Below, one piece after another: positions 1 to 8,711 of a DNA stretch of 44,145 nt (the first letter of the stretch is position 1; every line of letters starts with the position of its first letter). The position numbers were made by a program, and so were the translations under genes. The notes below the pieces were generated by a model, which was not told the origin of the DNA, ran no database searches, and worked only from the letters and a program-made list of their open reading frames with translations. The DNA comes from JBGSYN01 sp041750975 (GTDB lineage Bacteria > Pseudomonadota > Alphaproteobacteria > Geminicoccales > Geminicoccaceae), in the NCBI GenBank assembly GCA_041750975.1, contig JBGSYN010000217.1, positions 1 to 44,145 on the forward strand. Direction: 5' to 3'.

Positions 1-1090
1 GTGTGCGTCGCTGGCGCTCGCTCGCGGTCTTCAGCTGGCCGCAGGCGGCGAGGATGTCGCGGCCGCGCGGCCGCCTGACCGGCGAGGCGTAGCCCGCGGC
101 CTCGACGATCGACGCAAATGCCCGGATCCGGTTGTCCGACGAGCATTCGTAGGGCGAGCCGGGCCAGGCGTTGAACGGGATGAGATTGACCTTGGCCGGC
201 ACGCCCTCGAGCAGACGCACCAGCTCCTGGGCGTCGGCGTCGCTGTCATTGACGTCCTTGAGCATGACATATTCGAAGGTGACGGCACGGCGCGCGGGAT
301 AATTGCGGCAGGCTTCGAGCAGTGCCGCGATATTCCATTTGCGATTGATCGGGACCAACTCGTCTCGCAGGCCGTCGCGCACCGCATGGAGCGAGACGGC
401 AAGCGAAATGCCGAGTTCCTGGCCGCATTGCACCATCCGCGGCACGACGCCCGATGTCGAAATCGTGATCCGCCGACGCGACAGGTTCAGCCCGTCCTCG
501 GCCATGGCGATGTGCATCGCTGCCGCGACATTGTCGTAATTGTAGAGCGGCTCGCCCATGCCCATGAGCACGATATTCGTGAATAGCCGGTCGTCGCTTC
601 CAGTCGGCCATTCCTCGAGACTGTCCCGCGCTACCAGGATCTGGGCGACGATCTCGCCCGCCTTCAGATTGCGCACCAGCGGCATGGTTCCGGTATGGCA
701 GAATTTGCAGGTGAGTGTGCAGCCGACCTGGGTCGAGATGCACAAGGCACCCCGATCCTCTTCGGGAATGAAGACCGTCTCGACTTCCTGGCCGTCCTTG
801 AACCGCAGCAGCCATTTGCGGGTGCCGTCGGCCGCGACCTGCATGGTGACGATTTCCGGCCGGTCGATGTCGAACATCCCTGCCAGCTGCGCGCGCAGTG
901 CTGCGGGCAGGCTCGTCATCTCGCTGAATTCGCGGGCGCCACGGTGATAGAGCCAATGAAAGAGCTGGTTGGCGCGCAGCCGTGCCCGTCTGCCGTCGCT
1001 TTCCATCACACCGAGCGCTTCGATCAGCGCTGGCTTGCCCAAGCCGATCAACGACAGCCTGCTGCCGTCGACTGCGGCCGTGTCATCCAT
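1..1090 (-). CDS. rlmN: 23S rRNA (adenine2503-C2)-methyltransferase RlmN, 3' end cut by window edge
   Basis: Radical-SAM enzyme that methylates A2503 of 23S rRNA (and A37 of some tRNAs) in the cytoplasm. About 363 codons are visible on the minus strand, and the reading frame runs off the left edge. The radical-SAM CxxxCxxC motif is present (GCTLTCKFCHTGT), as is the C-terminal DILAACGQL segment whose Cys is the conserved mechanistic cysteine of RlmN. The segment NRKWNIAALLEACRNYP is also family-typical. The ATG at 1090 gives the family-like N-terminus MDDTAAVDGSRLSLIGL and overlaps the stop of the upstream IalB-family gene by 8 bases, so translation of the two is probably coupled. Only the last few residues should be missing. 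Identification is firm. Confidence 0.95.
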   Translation of the reverse strand, partial: MDDTAAVDGSRLSLIGLGKPALIEALGVMESDGRRARLRANQLFHWLYHRGAREFSEMTSLPAALRAQLAGMFDIDRPEIVTMQVAADGTRKWLLRFKDGQEVETVFIPEEDRGALCISTQVGCTLTCKFCHTGTMPLVRNLKAGEIVAQILVARDSLEEWPTGSDDRLFTNIVLMGMGEPLYNYDNVAAAMHIAMAEDGLNLSRRRITISTSGVVPRMVQCGQELGISLAVSLHAVRDGLRDELVPINRKWNIAALLEACRNYPARRAVTFEYVMLKDVNDSDADAQELVRLLEGVPAKVNLIPFNAWPGSPYECSSDNRIRAFASIVEAAGYASPVRRPRGRDILAACGQLKTASERQRRT

Positions 1091-1613
1091 TGCAGGCTTG
1101 CTTCATCGCCTCGAATGCCGCCGTAAAGCCCATCAACGAATAGGTGTCGAAGGAGTACGTATCCTTCTGCGACGTGCCTCTTACGCTCATTTCACTGCCT
1201 TGCTTCATGGCCTCGATCACGTCGCTATCCACCTCGGGCGATTTGGTCCACCCACTTTCCTCTTTGGTAAAGAACTCATAGCCCGCGCCATCGATATCAA
1301 CCTCGGCCACCGCACCTTCCTTGAACGGATAACCGGGCTGGACGCTGACCTGCGTGTTCGGCGGCTCCATCGGAAACACTGCGACCAGCACTGCGGGCTG
1401 GTCGCGGAGCCTGTAGTTGCCGTCTTCTTTCTTCGGTTCGCTCGCAATGTAGCACGTCTTGCCCTGATTACCCTCATGGACGTAGAGGTGCCAGTCGCGG
1501 AATTCGCCCCGATATTGCGGATCGCCATTTTCGGCGTGGTTTTGGGCATGGGCGAAACCGAGCCCGACGAGACCGAAGAACAAGGTCGAGATGATCGTAA
1601 TCGACGTCTTCAT
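1083..1613 (-). CDS. Invasion-associated locus B (IalB) family secreted protein
   Basis: A 176-residue protein with an N-terminal signal sequence (MKTSITIISTLFFGLVGLGF, cleavage likely after AHA), so it is exported. The mature part has IalB-family hallmarks: an F-x-DW start to the domain (FRDWHLYV), GKTCYIASEPKK, and a C-terminal helix ending MKQACNG, whose Cys could pair with the one in TCYIAS. IalB proteins are small periplasmic or envelope proteins common in Alphaproteobacteria. The molecular role is poorly known, and the invasion name comes from Bartonella. The ATG at 1613 was preferred to an upstream GTG at 1640 because it begins directly with a signal peptide. The end overlaps the rlmN start by 8 bases. 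The family call is good; the function is not known. Confidence 0.8.
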   Translation of the reverse strand: MKTSITIISTLFFGLVGLGFAHAQNHAENGDPQYRGEFRDWHLYVHEGNQGKTCYIASEPKKEDGNYRLRDQPAVLVAVFPMEPPNTQVSVQPGYPFKEGAVAEVDIDGAGYEFFTKEESGWTKSPEVDSDVIEAMKQGSEMSVRGTSQKDTYSFDTYSLMGFTAAFEAMKQACNG

Positions 1614-1726
1614 GGGTTCCAAATCATTGCGAGTGGACACTTAGGCGGCGCCAAACATAACCAAGCGTTGTACGCAAGGAAAAGGGCAATTGCGCCTTCG
1701 GGACGCTTTGCAGCACACACGGGCTC

Positions 1727-2290
1727 TCAACCCAGGGTTATATTATCCTTCCGTCCCGGCTGACGCAACAATGGACTGCCTTGGCGATGCGGCGGGCGCG
1801 GCGCCAACGCGCCGCCTGCGCCGACCGGACGCTCGGCAAAGCGGCCATGGCACAGCATGCGATCATACATCACGATGGCACCGGCGATAGCCAGATTCAC
1901 GCAGAATTGCGTCGGGATCTTGATCAGATAGTCGCAACGGGCCTGCATTTCCGGCGATAGACTGCCGCGTTCGGGGCCGAAAACGTAGGCTGCCTGGCGC
2001 GGATGGCGAAAGCTCGGCAGTTCGACCGCATCCTCCGTCAGTTCAACACCCACCAGCCGGCAGCTTCGGGGAAGTTGCAGCGATGGTACATCGGGAAACT
2101 CATAGATCGGCAATTGCAGTTCGCTGAGCGACGTGTCCGAACGCGATTGCCGCAAGGTATAGGCGGCATCGATGAGAAAGACGAAGCTCGCGCCGAAAGC
2201 GTGGGCCGAGCGGATGAGATTGCCTAGGTTCATGGATTTGCTGATCTTCTCAGCACCCACGGCGAAATAGCCTCTCATGCTTGCCGTCAT
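1727..2290 (-). CDS. SpoU/TrmH-family RNA 2'-O-methyltransferase
   Basis: A 187-residue SPOUT (trefoil-knot) methyltransferase. All three SpoU motifs are readable: motif 1 NLGNLIRSAHAFGA (residues 21-34, with the conserved Asn and Arg), motif 2 YVFGPERGSLS (102-112) and motif 3 IPTQFCVNLAIAGAIVMYDR (125-144), which forms the SAM-binding knot. It should transfer a methyl group from SAM to a ribose 2'-OH of tRNA or rRNA. The exact target (for example tRNA G18 or an rRNA site) cannot be read from the sequence. The last 40 residues, after MLCHGR, are Arg/Pro/Gly-rich and probably disordered. The ATG at 2290 lacks a strong ribosome-binding site, and a second in-frame ATG lies at 2278. Confidence 0.88.
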   Translation of the reverse strand: MTASMRGYFAVGAEKISKSMNLGNLIRSAHAFGASFVFLIDAAYTLRQSRSDTSLSELQLPIYEFPDVPSLQLPRSCRLVGVELTEDAVELPSFRHPRQAAYVFGPERGSLSPEMQARCDYLIKIPTQFCVNLAIAGAIVMYDRMLCHGRFAERPVGAGGALAPRPPHRQGSPLLRQPGRKDNITLG

Positions 2291-2408
2291 GCGAGGTCAA
2301 TAATCGGCGCCGGACCAAACGCCAAGCCATACTATTCTATCGGGATGCAGAGGATGGCAGCGGCGTGACGCACAGCGCCTTTACGCCGGCCGTCCGGATG
2401 GTAAACAT

Positions 2409-2423
2409 AATTTTCGTAAAATT
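2409..2423. promoter_or_regulatory. AT-rich inverted repeat upstream of the S8 protease
   Basis: AATTTT-cgt-AAAATT (6-bp arms, 3-bp spacer) sits in an unusually AT-rich patch about 36 bases before the protease start, in otherwise GC-rich DNA. It could be an operator or the AT-rich element of a promoter. No clear -35/-10 pair was fixed, so the role is only suggested. Confidence 0.25.
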
Positions 2424-2458
2424 TTAGGCATCGTCCAAAAACATCGAAGAGAGATTCG

Positions 2459-4825
2459 GTGGCAATCCATCTGTTCGGCCGGGTCATGCAGCGATGCAGG
2501 GGCATCTGCTGCGTATCGGGTCTCTGCGCGATCGCGCTTGCCGCCTGCAGTGGCGGTGGTGGTGGCTCCAGCGGGAGCGTCACCAGCGGGCCTCCCACGA
2601 CTTCACCGAACCCGACAGCGCCGTCGCTGCCCGCACCCGGCCCCTCAGCACCCATCCTGCCCTCAGCACCGAGCGATGCGGAGATCTTCCGCAATTACGG
2701 CCTCGGTACGATCAACGCCCCGGCAGCCTACAGTGCAGGAGCCAATGGCAACGGGGTGACCGTCGCCATCATCGATTCCGGCATCGACCGCGACAATCAG
2801 GAATTTGCCGGGCGCATCGACAGCCGCAGCATCGATGTCGTCAGCGGAACCACGTCGGCCCTCGGCGACACCAATGGCCACGGCACCCACATCGCGGGGA
2901 TCATCGGCGCTGCGGCCAATGACAGCGGTATCGTCGGCGTTTCACCCGAGGCCCGTATTCTGGCGTTGCGCGCCAATGCGCGGGGCGACGGCGTCGGCCC
3001 CGGCGAGCTCTTGTTCTTCGATGACGATGTGGCGCGCGCGATCGACCGTGCTGCGGATAGCGGTGCGAAGATCATCAATTTGAGCTTCGGCAAACTCGAA
3101 GCGCTCTCGGGTTCCTATGAGGCCGCGCTTGCTAGGGCCGTGGCGCGCGATATCCTGATCATCGCCTCGGCCGGCAACGACCCTTCCGGTCAGACCACGC
3201 TGCCGGCAAGTCTCGCTGGCTCCAGCGAGGCGCGCGGCCGCATCCTCGCCGTCGGTGCGGTCGACAGCAGCGAGACGATCGCCGGTTTCTCAGGGCAACC
3301 CGGCGGCGGCGTGCTCAATGAGGCATTCCTGGTAGCCCCAGGGGTCGATATTCGCAGCACGGCGGTGGGCGGCGGCCTCGAAACCCGCTCCGGCACCTCC
3401 TTTGCGACGCCCCATGTCAGCGGCGCCGCCGCCGTGCTCAAAAGCGCCTTCCCCTCCCTGACCATGCGCCAGATCGGCGATCTCCTGGTGGCGGCCGCCA
3501 AGGATCTGGGCCCGCCGGGTGCGGATAGCATTTATGGCCGGGGCCTAATCGATCTTCGAGCGGCCCTGGCGCCGCAGGGCGGCATGTCGCTTGCCTCCGG
3601 CAATTCGGTCGCGGGCTCAAGCACCTCCCTCTCCGAAACCGAACTCAGCCTCGGGGCTGCGTTCGGCGATGCGCTATCGTCCTCAGCCGCACTCGACCGT
3701 GTGATGGCGCTCGACGCCTATGACCGGCCCTATTCGGTGGACCTCACCGGCCAGGTCCAGCGCCGGTCGCCGAGTTTCCAACTGGACGATCTTTTGATCG
3801 ATGGGCCCGGCCAGCATCAGGCCTCGATGCCTGCAAGCTTCGCCGACGGCAGCGCCGGGCTAGGCTGGCAGGCGGAGGAAACGAGGCTCTGGGATCGCGG
3901 GCCGACCGGATTTCAACAGACTGATCAGGACAGCGCCGTCCTCCACCGCTTCGATTTCAGCGGCAGCGATCAGGAGATCTCGTGGCGGTTCGGTTATGGT
4001 CTCGGCGCCGGCTCGCTGGTCAGTTCCGCACCCATGCACGACGCCACGGCCGATCTATTCTGGCAGGGCAGCGCCATGACGATGCCGGAAAGCACGCTGA
4101 TCGAACGCGGCATCGGCGGTGCGACGCGGCATCGTCTGGGCGAGCGGACCGAACTCGTGCTGGGGATGATGCAGTCGGACCAGATGGAGAGCTTCGATCA
4201 GGAGGATTCGCAGGCCGATGCGCGGATGTTCCATCTGGGCCTCGATCATCGGGCGAGCGAACGGCTGCGGCTCGCCCTGGGTTTCAGTCAGGTCGACGAG
4301 GACGAGGCTTTCCTCGGGAGTTCGAGCGACGGCGCCTTCGGCGATGACGCCTCGGCCTCGACCCGCATGATGACCCTGCGCGGCGATTATACGCTCGGCG
4401 GCGGCTTCAATCTGTTCGCCAGTGGCACGGTGGCGCAAACCTCGATCGGCGGCGACCAGGGCATGCTGCAGGATTGGAGCGCCGTGCAGTCGCAGGCTTT
4501 CGCCATGGGGGTGACGCGGACCGGCGTCTTCGGCTCGATCGACCGGATCGGCCTGATGGTGGGCCAGCCGCTCCGGGTCAGCGACGCTTCGGCCACCCTC
4601 GACGTGCCGACATCACGCGATCTCGACGGCAATGTCGAGCGCAGCCGCGAGCGTGTCGACGTGGCGCCCGAAGGCCGCGAAATCGATGTCCAGCTAAGCT
4701 ATCGGGCACCGTTGAGCGAGCGCTTCCGGCTCGGCTCCTGGCTGATGTACCGGCGCGAACCCGGGCACGACGCCGAGGCCGATGACGACTACGCCATCGG
4801 CCTCCGGCTCGACCATCAATTCTGA
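2459..4825 (+). CDS. Subtilisin-like (S8) serine protease lipoprotein with C-terminal autotransporter-like beta-barrel
   Basis: A 788-residue surface protease. Residues 10-30 form a lipoprotein signal peptide ending in the lipobox LAAC (Cys30). A Ser/Gly/Pro-rich linker follows (31-72), then an S8 peptidase domain (about 75-370) with the full triad: Asp106 in VAIIDSGID, His141 in NGHGTH and Ser314 in SGTSFATP. The remaining ~400 residues are rich in alternating hydrophobic strands and end in LRLDHQF, a terminal Phe as in outer-membrane barrels, which fits an autotransporter translocator. The architecture resembles Neisseria NalP/AspA. Predicted role: cleavage of its own or neighbouring surface proteins, or of extracellular substrates. 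The GTG at 2459 is used; an ATG at 2486 (residue 10) is an equally good start. The 3' end lies 6 bp from the convergent hlyD-type gene. Confidence 0.88.
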   Translation: MAIHLFGRVMQRCRGICCVSGLCAIALAACSGGGGGSSGSVTSGPPTTSPNPTAPSLPAPGPSAPILPSAPSDAEIFRNYGLGTINAPAAYSAGANGNGVTVAIIDSGIDRDNQEFAGRIDSRSIDVVSGTTSALGDTNGHGTHIAGIIGAAANDSGIVGVSPEARILALRANARGDGVGPGELLFFDDDVARAIDRAADSGAKIINLSFGKLEALSGSYEAALARAVARDILIIASAGNDPSGQTTLPASLAGSSEARGRILAVGAVDSSETIAGFSGQPGGGVLNEAFLVAPGVDIRSTAVGGGLETRSGTSFATPHVSGAAAVLKSAFPSLTMRQIGDLLVAAAKDLGPPGADSIYGRGLIDLRAALAPQGGMSLASGNSVAGSSTSLSETELSLGAAFGDALSSSAALDRVMALDAYDRPYSVDLTGQVQRRSPSFQLDDLLIDGPGQHQASMPASFADGSAGLGWQAEETRLWDRGPTGFQQTDQDSAVLHRFDFSGSDQEISWRFGYGLGAGSLVSSAPMHDATADLFWQGSAMTMPESTLIERGIGGATRHRLGERTELVLGMMQSDQMESFDQEDSQADARMFHLGLDHRASERLRLALGFSQVDEDEAFLGSSSDGAFGDDASASTRMMTLRGDYTLGGGFNLFASGTVAQTSIGGDQGMLQDWSAVQSQAFAMGVTRTGVFGSIDRIGLMVGQPLRVSDASATLDVPTSRDLDGNVERSRERVDVAPEGREIDVQLSYRAPLSERFRLGSWLMYRREPGHDAEADDDYAIGLRLDHQF

Positions 4826-4831
4826 GCCGAT

Positions 4832-6193
4832 TCAGCGCTCGCGCAGGGCGCGGTCCTGGACCCTGGCGATCGGTGCGATGAGATAATCGAGGACGGTCTT
4901 CTCGCCGGTCAGCACATCGACCTGTGCGGTCATCCCGGGAATGATCCCGAGCGGGTCTTCTTCCGTTCCCAGATAGTTGCGGTCGGTACGCACCCGGACC
5001 TTGTAGAAGCTCTCGCCGCGGTCGTTGGTGATGGTATCGGCGCTGATCTGCTCGACCTCGCCATCGAGCCCGCCATAGAGGGAGAAATCATAAGCGGTGA
5101 TCTTGACCTTGGCCGGCAGGCCGGGACGGAGGAAGGCGATGTCGGCGGGCCGCACACTGGCCTCGACCAGGAGCGAATCCTCGAGCGGAACGATCTCGAG
5201 CAGGTCCTCGCCGGGCTTGATCACGCCGCCTATGGTATTGAAGTTGATCTGCTTGATGGTCCCGCGCAAGGGCGCACGCACCGCCGTGCGCCGGACCTGG
5301 TCCTCGCCGGCGGCGATGGTTTCCCTGAGGCTCGCAAGCTCGCTCTGCTTGAGATTGAGCTCCCGCTGGGCCGCCGAATGGAAACTGCTGTAGACACTCT
5401 CGATCCGTCCATGCGCTTCGCGTAGGGCCGCTTCCGCGCGGGGAATGGTGAGCCTGGTTTGCTCGACGACGGCATCGAGATCGTTGACCTCTCGCCTGAT
5501 CTTCAAGAAATCGGTCTGCGAGACCAGCCGCTGCCGCGCCATCGGCTCGGTCAGCGCCAGCTCCTCCTTGGCCAGGGCCAGCGAACGCACGGCCCCCTCG
5601 AGCTTGGTGCGCAGCTCGACGAGTTCCTGCTCGCGCTGCAGCGTCTGCTCCCGCAACACTTCGAGCTCGTCCTGCAGTTGCGCCTGCCGCAGATTGAAGA
5701 GCGCCTGCTCGTTGGTGGCGACATCGCGCGCCGCTTCGAGCACATCCTCGGAGAATACCGGCCCGGTCTCGTTCACTTCGGCCTGGAGCCGCGCGATGCT
5801 CGCCTGCAGATTAAGGTAGCGGGCGCGCTTTTCACGATAGTCGCTCGCCGCCTGGATATTGTCGATCCGCATCAGGACCTGGCCCGGCTCGACGATCTCG
5901 CCTTCGCGCACCAGGATCTCCTCGACGATGCCACCCTCGAGATTCTGGACCACCTGGACCCTCCGGCTCGGAATCACCCGGCCGTCGCCTCGTGTGACCT
6001 CCTCGAGCGTGGCCCGGCTGGCCCAGGTCAGCATCACGCCGAACAGCACCACGATCGTCAAGAGCAGGAGATGGCTCAGGGCTTTGGGGCGAAACCGCTC
6101 GGCCGCGTCGGCACCCTTGGCGAAGGCCAGGAGCTCGCGGTCGATCGGGGTCTGGTGCCGCTTGGATTTGGCCCGGTCCTTGATCGAACGCAT
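4832..6193 (-). CDS. Type I secretion periplasmic adaptor, HlyD/PrtE family
   Basis: A 453-residue membrane-fusion protein linking an inner-membrane ABC exporter to a TolC-type channel. A short cytoplasmic N-terminus is followed by one transmembrane helix (about residues 40-60). Next come a biotinyl-lipoyl-like half motif (VVQNLEGGIVEEILVREGE), a long Arg/Glu/Leu-rich coiled-coil hairpin (about 115-290), and the second lipoyl half plus beta-barrel (RTAVRAPLRGTIKQINFNT, then GIIPGMTAQVDVLTGEKTVLDYLIAP). The last element is a family signature. Its start overlaps the stop of the upstream ABC gene (TGATG, one shared base), so the two are translationally coupled. With the divergent tolC-type gene this completes a type I secretion system. 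Confidence 0.94.
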   Translation of the reverse strand: MRSIKDRAKSKRHQTPIDRELLAFAKGADAAERFRPKALSHLLLLTIVVLFGVMLTWASRATLEEVTRGDGRVIPSRRVQVVQNLEGGIVEEILVREGEIVEPGQVLMRIDNIQAASDYREKRARYLNLQASIARLQAEVNETGPVFSEDVLEAARDVATNEQALFNLRQAQLQDELEVLREQTLQREQELVELRTKLEGAVRSLALAKEELALTEPMARQRLVSQTDFLKIRREVNDLDAVVEQTRLTIPRAEAALREAHGRIESVYSSFHSAAQRELNLKQSELASLRETIAAGEDQVRRTAVRAPLRGTIKQINFNTIGGVIKPGEDLLEIVPLEDSLLVEASVRPADIAFLRPGLPAKVKITAYDFSLYGGLDGEVEQISADTITNDRGESFYKVRVRTDRNYLGTEEDPLGIIPGMTAQVDVLTGEKTVLDYLIAPIARVQDRALRER

Positions 6194-8427
6194 CAGCCAG
6201 CCCCCTTGATGGCGCCGGTCGAGAGCGCCTCCAGAACCTCGTCGCGTGGACCATCGGCGACCAGCTTGCCGGCATCGAGCACAAGCAGGCGATCGACCAG
6301 GGACAGCATCGACGCTCGATGCGTGACCAGCACCAGGGTGCGGCCTTCGAGAAAGCTTGCGAGCCGCTGCTTCAGGCGATTTTCCGCACCATTGTCCATG
6401 GCACTGGTCGGCTCGTCGAAGACCAGCACCGGCGCGCCGCTCACCAGCGCCCGGGCGAGGGCCACGGCCTGACGCTGGCCGCCGGAAAGAACCTCGCCAC
6501 GCTCGCCGACATCCATATCGTAGCCTTGCGGATGGCGGCTCGCGAATTCCTGCACACCGCTGATCTCGGCCGCGCGCAACAAGGCTTCCTCGCCGCTTTG
6601 CGGTGCTGCGATCATGATGTTTTCCTTGAGCGTGCCGCGGAACAGCACCGCTTCCTGCGGCACGCAGCTCAGATTGCGGCGACGGTCGGCGGGATCGATC
6701 TGGCGCAATTCGGTGCCGTCGAGGAGAACGGCGCCGCGATCCGCCTCATAGAGGCCCAGGATCAGTTTCTGGATCGTCGTCTTGCCGGAGCCGATCCGCC
6801 CGACCACGCCGACCTTCTCGCCCGGCCGGATCGAGAAGGAAATCCCGTCCAGAGCCTTGAGGTTCTGCCCCGGATAGGTGAAGTCGACGGCGCGAAACTC
6901 GATACCACCCTCAAGGGCCGGTCGATGCAGGAACTGCGTGTCCGCCGGCCGATCGACCTCGAGCTGCATGATCTGATCGAGCGTCCGGTAAGCCAGCTTC
7001 GCCTGATGCAGGCGGGTCAGAAGCCCAGCCAGCTGGCTCAGGGGCGCCATGGCGCGGCCGGAGAGAATGGTACAGGCGACGAGTGCTCCGACCGATAGTT
7101 CGCCTGCGCCGATCAGATAGACTCCGACAACGACGACGCCGACCATCACCAGATTGGCGGCGAGGCCGGCGAAATTCACCGTCAATGCCGAGAAGAAGCG
7201 AACCCTGCCGCTCGAGCGTCCGGTGGCTTCGACGAAACTCTCGAACGCCTGCTGCAAGCGGCTCGCCGCCCCGACGCTCTTGACGGTTTCGAGCCCGTAA
7301 ATGGTCTCGACGAGCACCCCGTGGCGCTGCGCGCCTTCCTTGAAACTCTGTCGGACCGCCCGGTTGAGCGGCCACTGCATGAGGCTCGCCACGATCAGCA
7401 CCGAAGGGACCGCCACTGCCGGGATCCAGGCCACCGGGCCGCCGATATACCAGATGATGGCGATGAACAGCAGCACGAAGGGAAAATCGACCAGTGCCGC
7501 GACGGTGGCCGAGCTCAGCAAATCCCTCAAGGATTCGAATTCGCGGAGATTGTTGGCGAAGGCGCCGGCACTCGGCGGCCGCGCCTTGAGCTTGATCGAG
7601 ACGACCTGCTCGAAGATCCGCGAGGCGATGCGGACGTCGCTGACCCGGCCTGCCGCATCGACGAAATAGCCGCGCAGCGTTTTCAGGAAGAAATCGAAGC
7701 CGAAGGCAATGACGGCGCCCAGCGCCAGGACCCACAGGGTTTCGACGGCATTGTTGGGAACGACGCGGTCATAGACGTTCATGATGAAGATCGGGCTGAC
7801 CAGAGCCAGGAGATTGATCACGATGGCGGCGATGACGACCTCGCCGAGGGCGGGCCATTGCCGCCCGATCGGCCCCCAGAACCAATGGCCACGCCGCACC
7901 TCGGCGACATCGCGCTCCCGAGCCGAAAATCCGATCTCCGGCCGGGCCAGCAGCGCCACGCCAAGATAGCGCCGGTCCAGCGCCTCGAGATCGATCCATT
8001 GGGTGCCGCGGCCGGTCTCGGGCATCAGCACCTGCGCCCGGCCGGAATCGTCCCGGTCGCACAGAACCCAGGCGCTGCCGTCCCGCAGCAGGATCAGACA
8101 GGGCAAAAGCACCGTGTCGATCCCGCCGAGATCGCGCCGCACCAGTTTGGCACTCAGTCCGGCACGACTTGCGGCGCGCGGCAATAAGGCGGGGGATAGC
8201 CGGCCATCGGTCAGCGGCAGTCCGTCGACCAGCGCCGCAGCGGACATAGGCCGCTCGAACCGCTCGGTCAGGGCCACGAGAGCGTCGAGTAGCGGATCGC
8301 CCGCGACCGGCAGTTCCTCCGGAATGAGGTTTCCACCGGACGCGGGCGCCTGGCGCTTGAAGGAAACATTGCTGGAACCCGCAGGAACGGAAGGTTTGGC
8401 CACCTGTAACTGTGCTAGGTCTGCCAC
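6193..8427 (-). CDS. Type I secretion ABC exporter (permease-ATPase, LapB/HlyB type) with degenerate C39-like domain
   Basis: A 744-residue exporter that energises one-step secretion across both membranes. Residues ~45-165 form a C39-peptidase-like domain with no catalytic Cys at the expected N-terminal position. It is therefore a substrate-binding rather than a cleaving domain, as in HlyB and LapB. The transmembrane domain spans ~195-470. The nucleotide-binding domain has Walker A GRIGSGKTT (543-551), signature LSGGQ (647-651), Walker B VLVFDEP (667-673) and switch His703. The subfamily exports RTX-type toxins, proteases or adhesins, but no RTX substrate is in the window. The start is a GTG without a good ribosome-binding site of its own; it lies inside a 9-residue leader ORF (8415-8444) that has one. 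Confidence 0.93.
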   Translation of the reverse strand: MADLAQLQVAKPSVPAGSSNVSFKRQAPASGGNLIPEELPVAGDPLLDALVALTERFERPMSAAALVDGLPLTDGRLSPALLPRAASRAGLSAKLVRRDLGGIDTVLLPCLILLRDGSAWVLCDRDDSGRAQVLMPETGRGTQWIDLEALDRRYLGVALLARPEIGFSARERDVAEVRRGHWFWGPIGRQWPALGEVVIAAIVINLLALVSPIFIMNVYDRVVPNNAVETLWVLALGAVIAFGFDFFLKTLRGYFVDAAGRVSDVRIASRIFEQVVSIKLKARPPSAGAFANNLREFESLRDLLSSATVAALVDFPFVLLFIAIIWYIGGPVAWIPAVAVPSVLIVASLMQWPLNRAVRQSFKEGAQRHGVLVETIYGLETVKSVGAASRLQQAFESFVEATGRSSGRVRFFSALTVNFAGLAANLVMVGVVVVGVYLIGAGELSVGALVACTILSGRAMAPLSQLAGLLTRLHQAKLAYRTLDQIMQLEVDRPADTQFLHRPALEGGIEFRAVDFTYPGQNLKALDGISFSIRPGEKVGVVGRIGSGKTTIQKLILGLYEADRGAVLLDGTELRQIDPADRRRNLSCVPQEAVLFRGTLKENIMIAAPQSGEEALLRAAEISGVQEFASRHPQGYDMDVGERGEVLSGGQRQAVALARALVSGAPVLVFDEPTSAMDNGAENRLKQRLASFLEGRTLVLVTHRASMLSLVDRLLVLDAGKLVADGPRDEVLEALSTGAIKGAG

Positions 8428-8444
8428 AGTGCGGCCACTAACAT
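8415..8444 (-). CDS. Possible 9-codon leader ORF overlapping the ABC exporter start
   Basis: ATG-TTA-GTG-GCC-GCA-CTG-TGG-CAG-ACC-TAG encodes MLVAALWQT and is preceded by a GGGGG ribosome-binding-like run four bases upstream. The ABC exporter's only upstream in-frame start, the GTG at 8427, lies inside this ORF in another frame and has no Shine-Dalgarno of its own. Terminating ribosomes could re-initiate there. This is seen only as sequence layout; whether the peptide is made is unknown. Confidence 0.25.
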   Translation of the reverse strand: MLVAALWQT

Positions 8445-8615
8445 TTTACCCCCATCAAACCCTTCCACGCATGGAACAGCACGGAAACTCGAGTCTTCAT
8501 GCCGGACTGAACGCGTCTGTCGATTGGATCGAACTCGCGTGGAGATCAGTCACTGCGGGGAAATTATTGTAGCGATGCTGCAACACTTCTCCTTTGAAGC
8601 GAGAACGCTTCGACG

Positions 8616-8644
8616 TTGACCCTATACTGTCTGCCAAATATCAC
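8616..8644 (+). promoter_or_regulatory. Candidate sigma-70-like promoter for the tolC-type gene
   Basis: TTGACC (8616-8621), a 17-base spacer, then TATCAC (8639-8644), about 70 bases before the chosen start at 8712. It lies in the 284-bp divergent region 8428-8711, which separates the ABC exporter from the outer-membrane channel and has no gene. The -10 match is imperfect. Confidence 0.35.
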
Positions 8645-8711
8645 AAAAAAGACTTTCCAAAGGTACAATGGGTAGTTGGTGCTGAAGCCTTATCCAATGA
8701 CGGAGAAAACA

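Noticed and set aside
2540..2580. Glycine-codon repeat in the protease signal region as a phase-variation tract like NalP's
   Set aside because: It is a short run of GGN triplets rather than a homopolymer or long repeat, so frameshifting slippage is not favoured.
7321..8187. 288-codon plus-strand open frame over the ABC exporter
   Set aside because: Shadow of the real minus-strand gene, whose Walker and signature motifs are intact.
4832..8427. RTX-type repeats expected near a type I secretion system
   Set aside because: Searched by eye for GGxGxDxux repeats in the neighbouring proteins, including the S8 protease; none seen.
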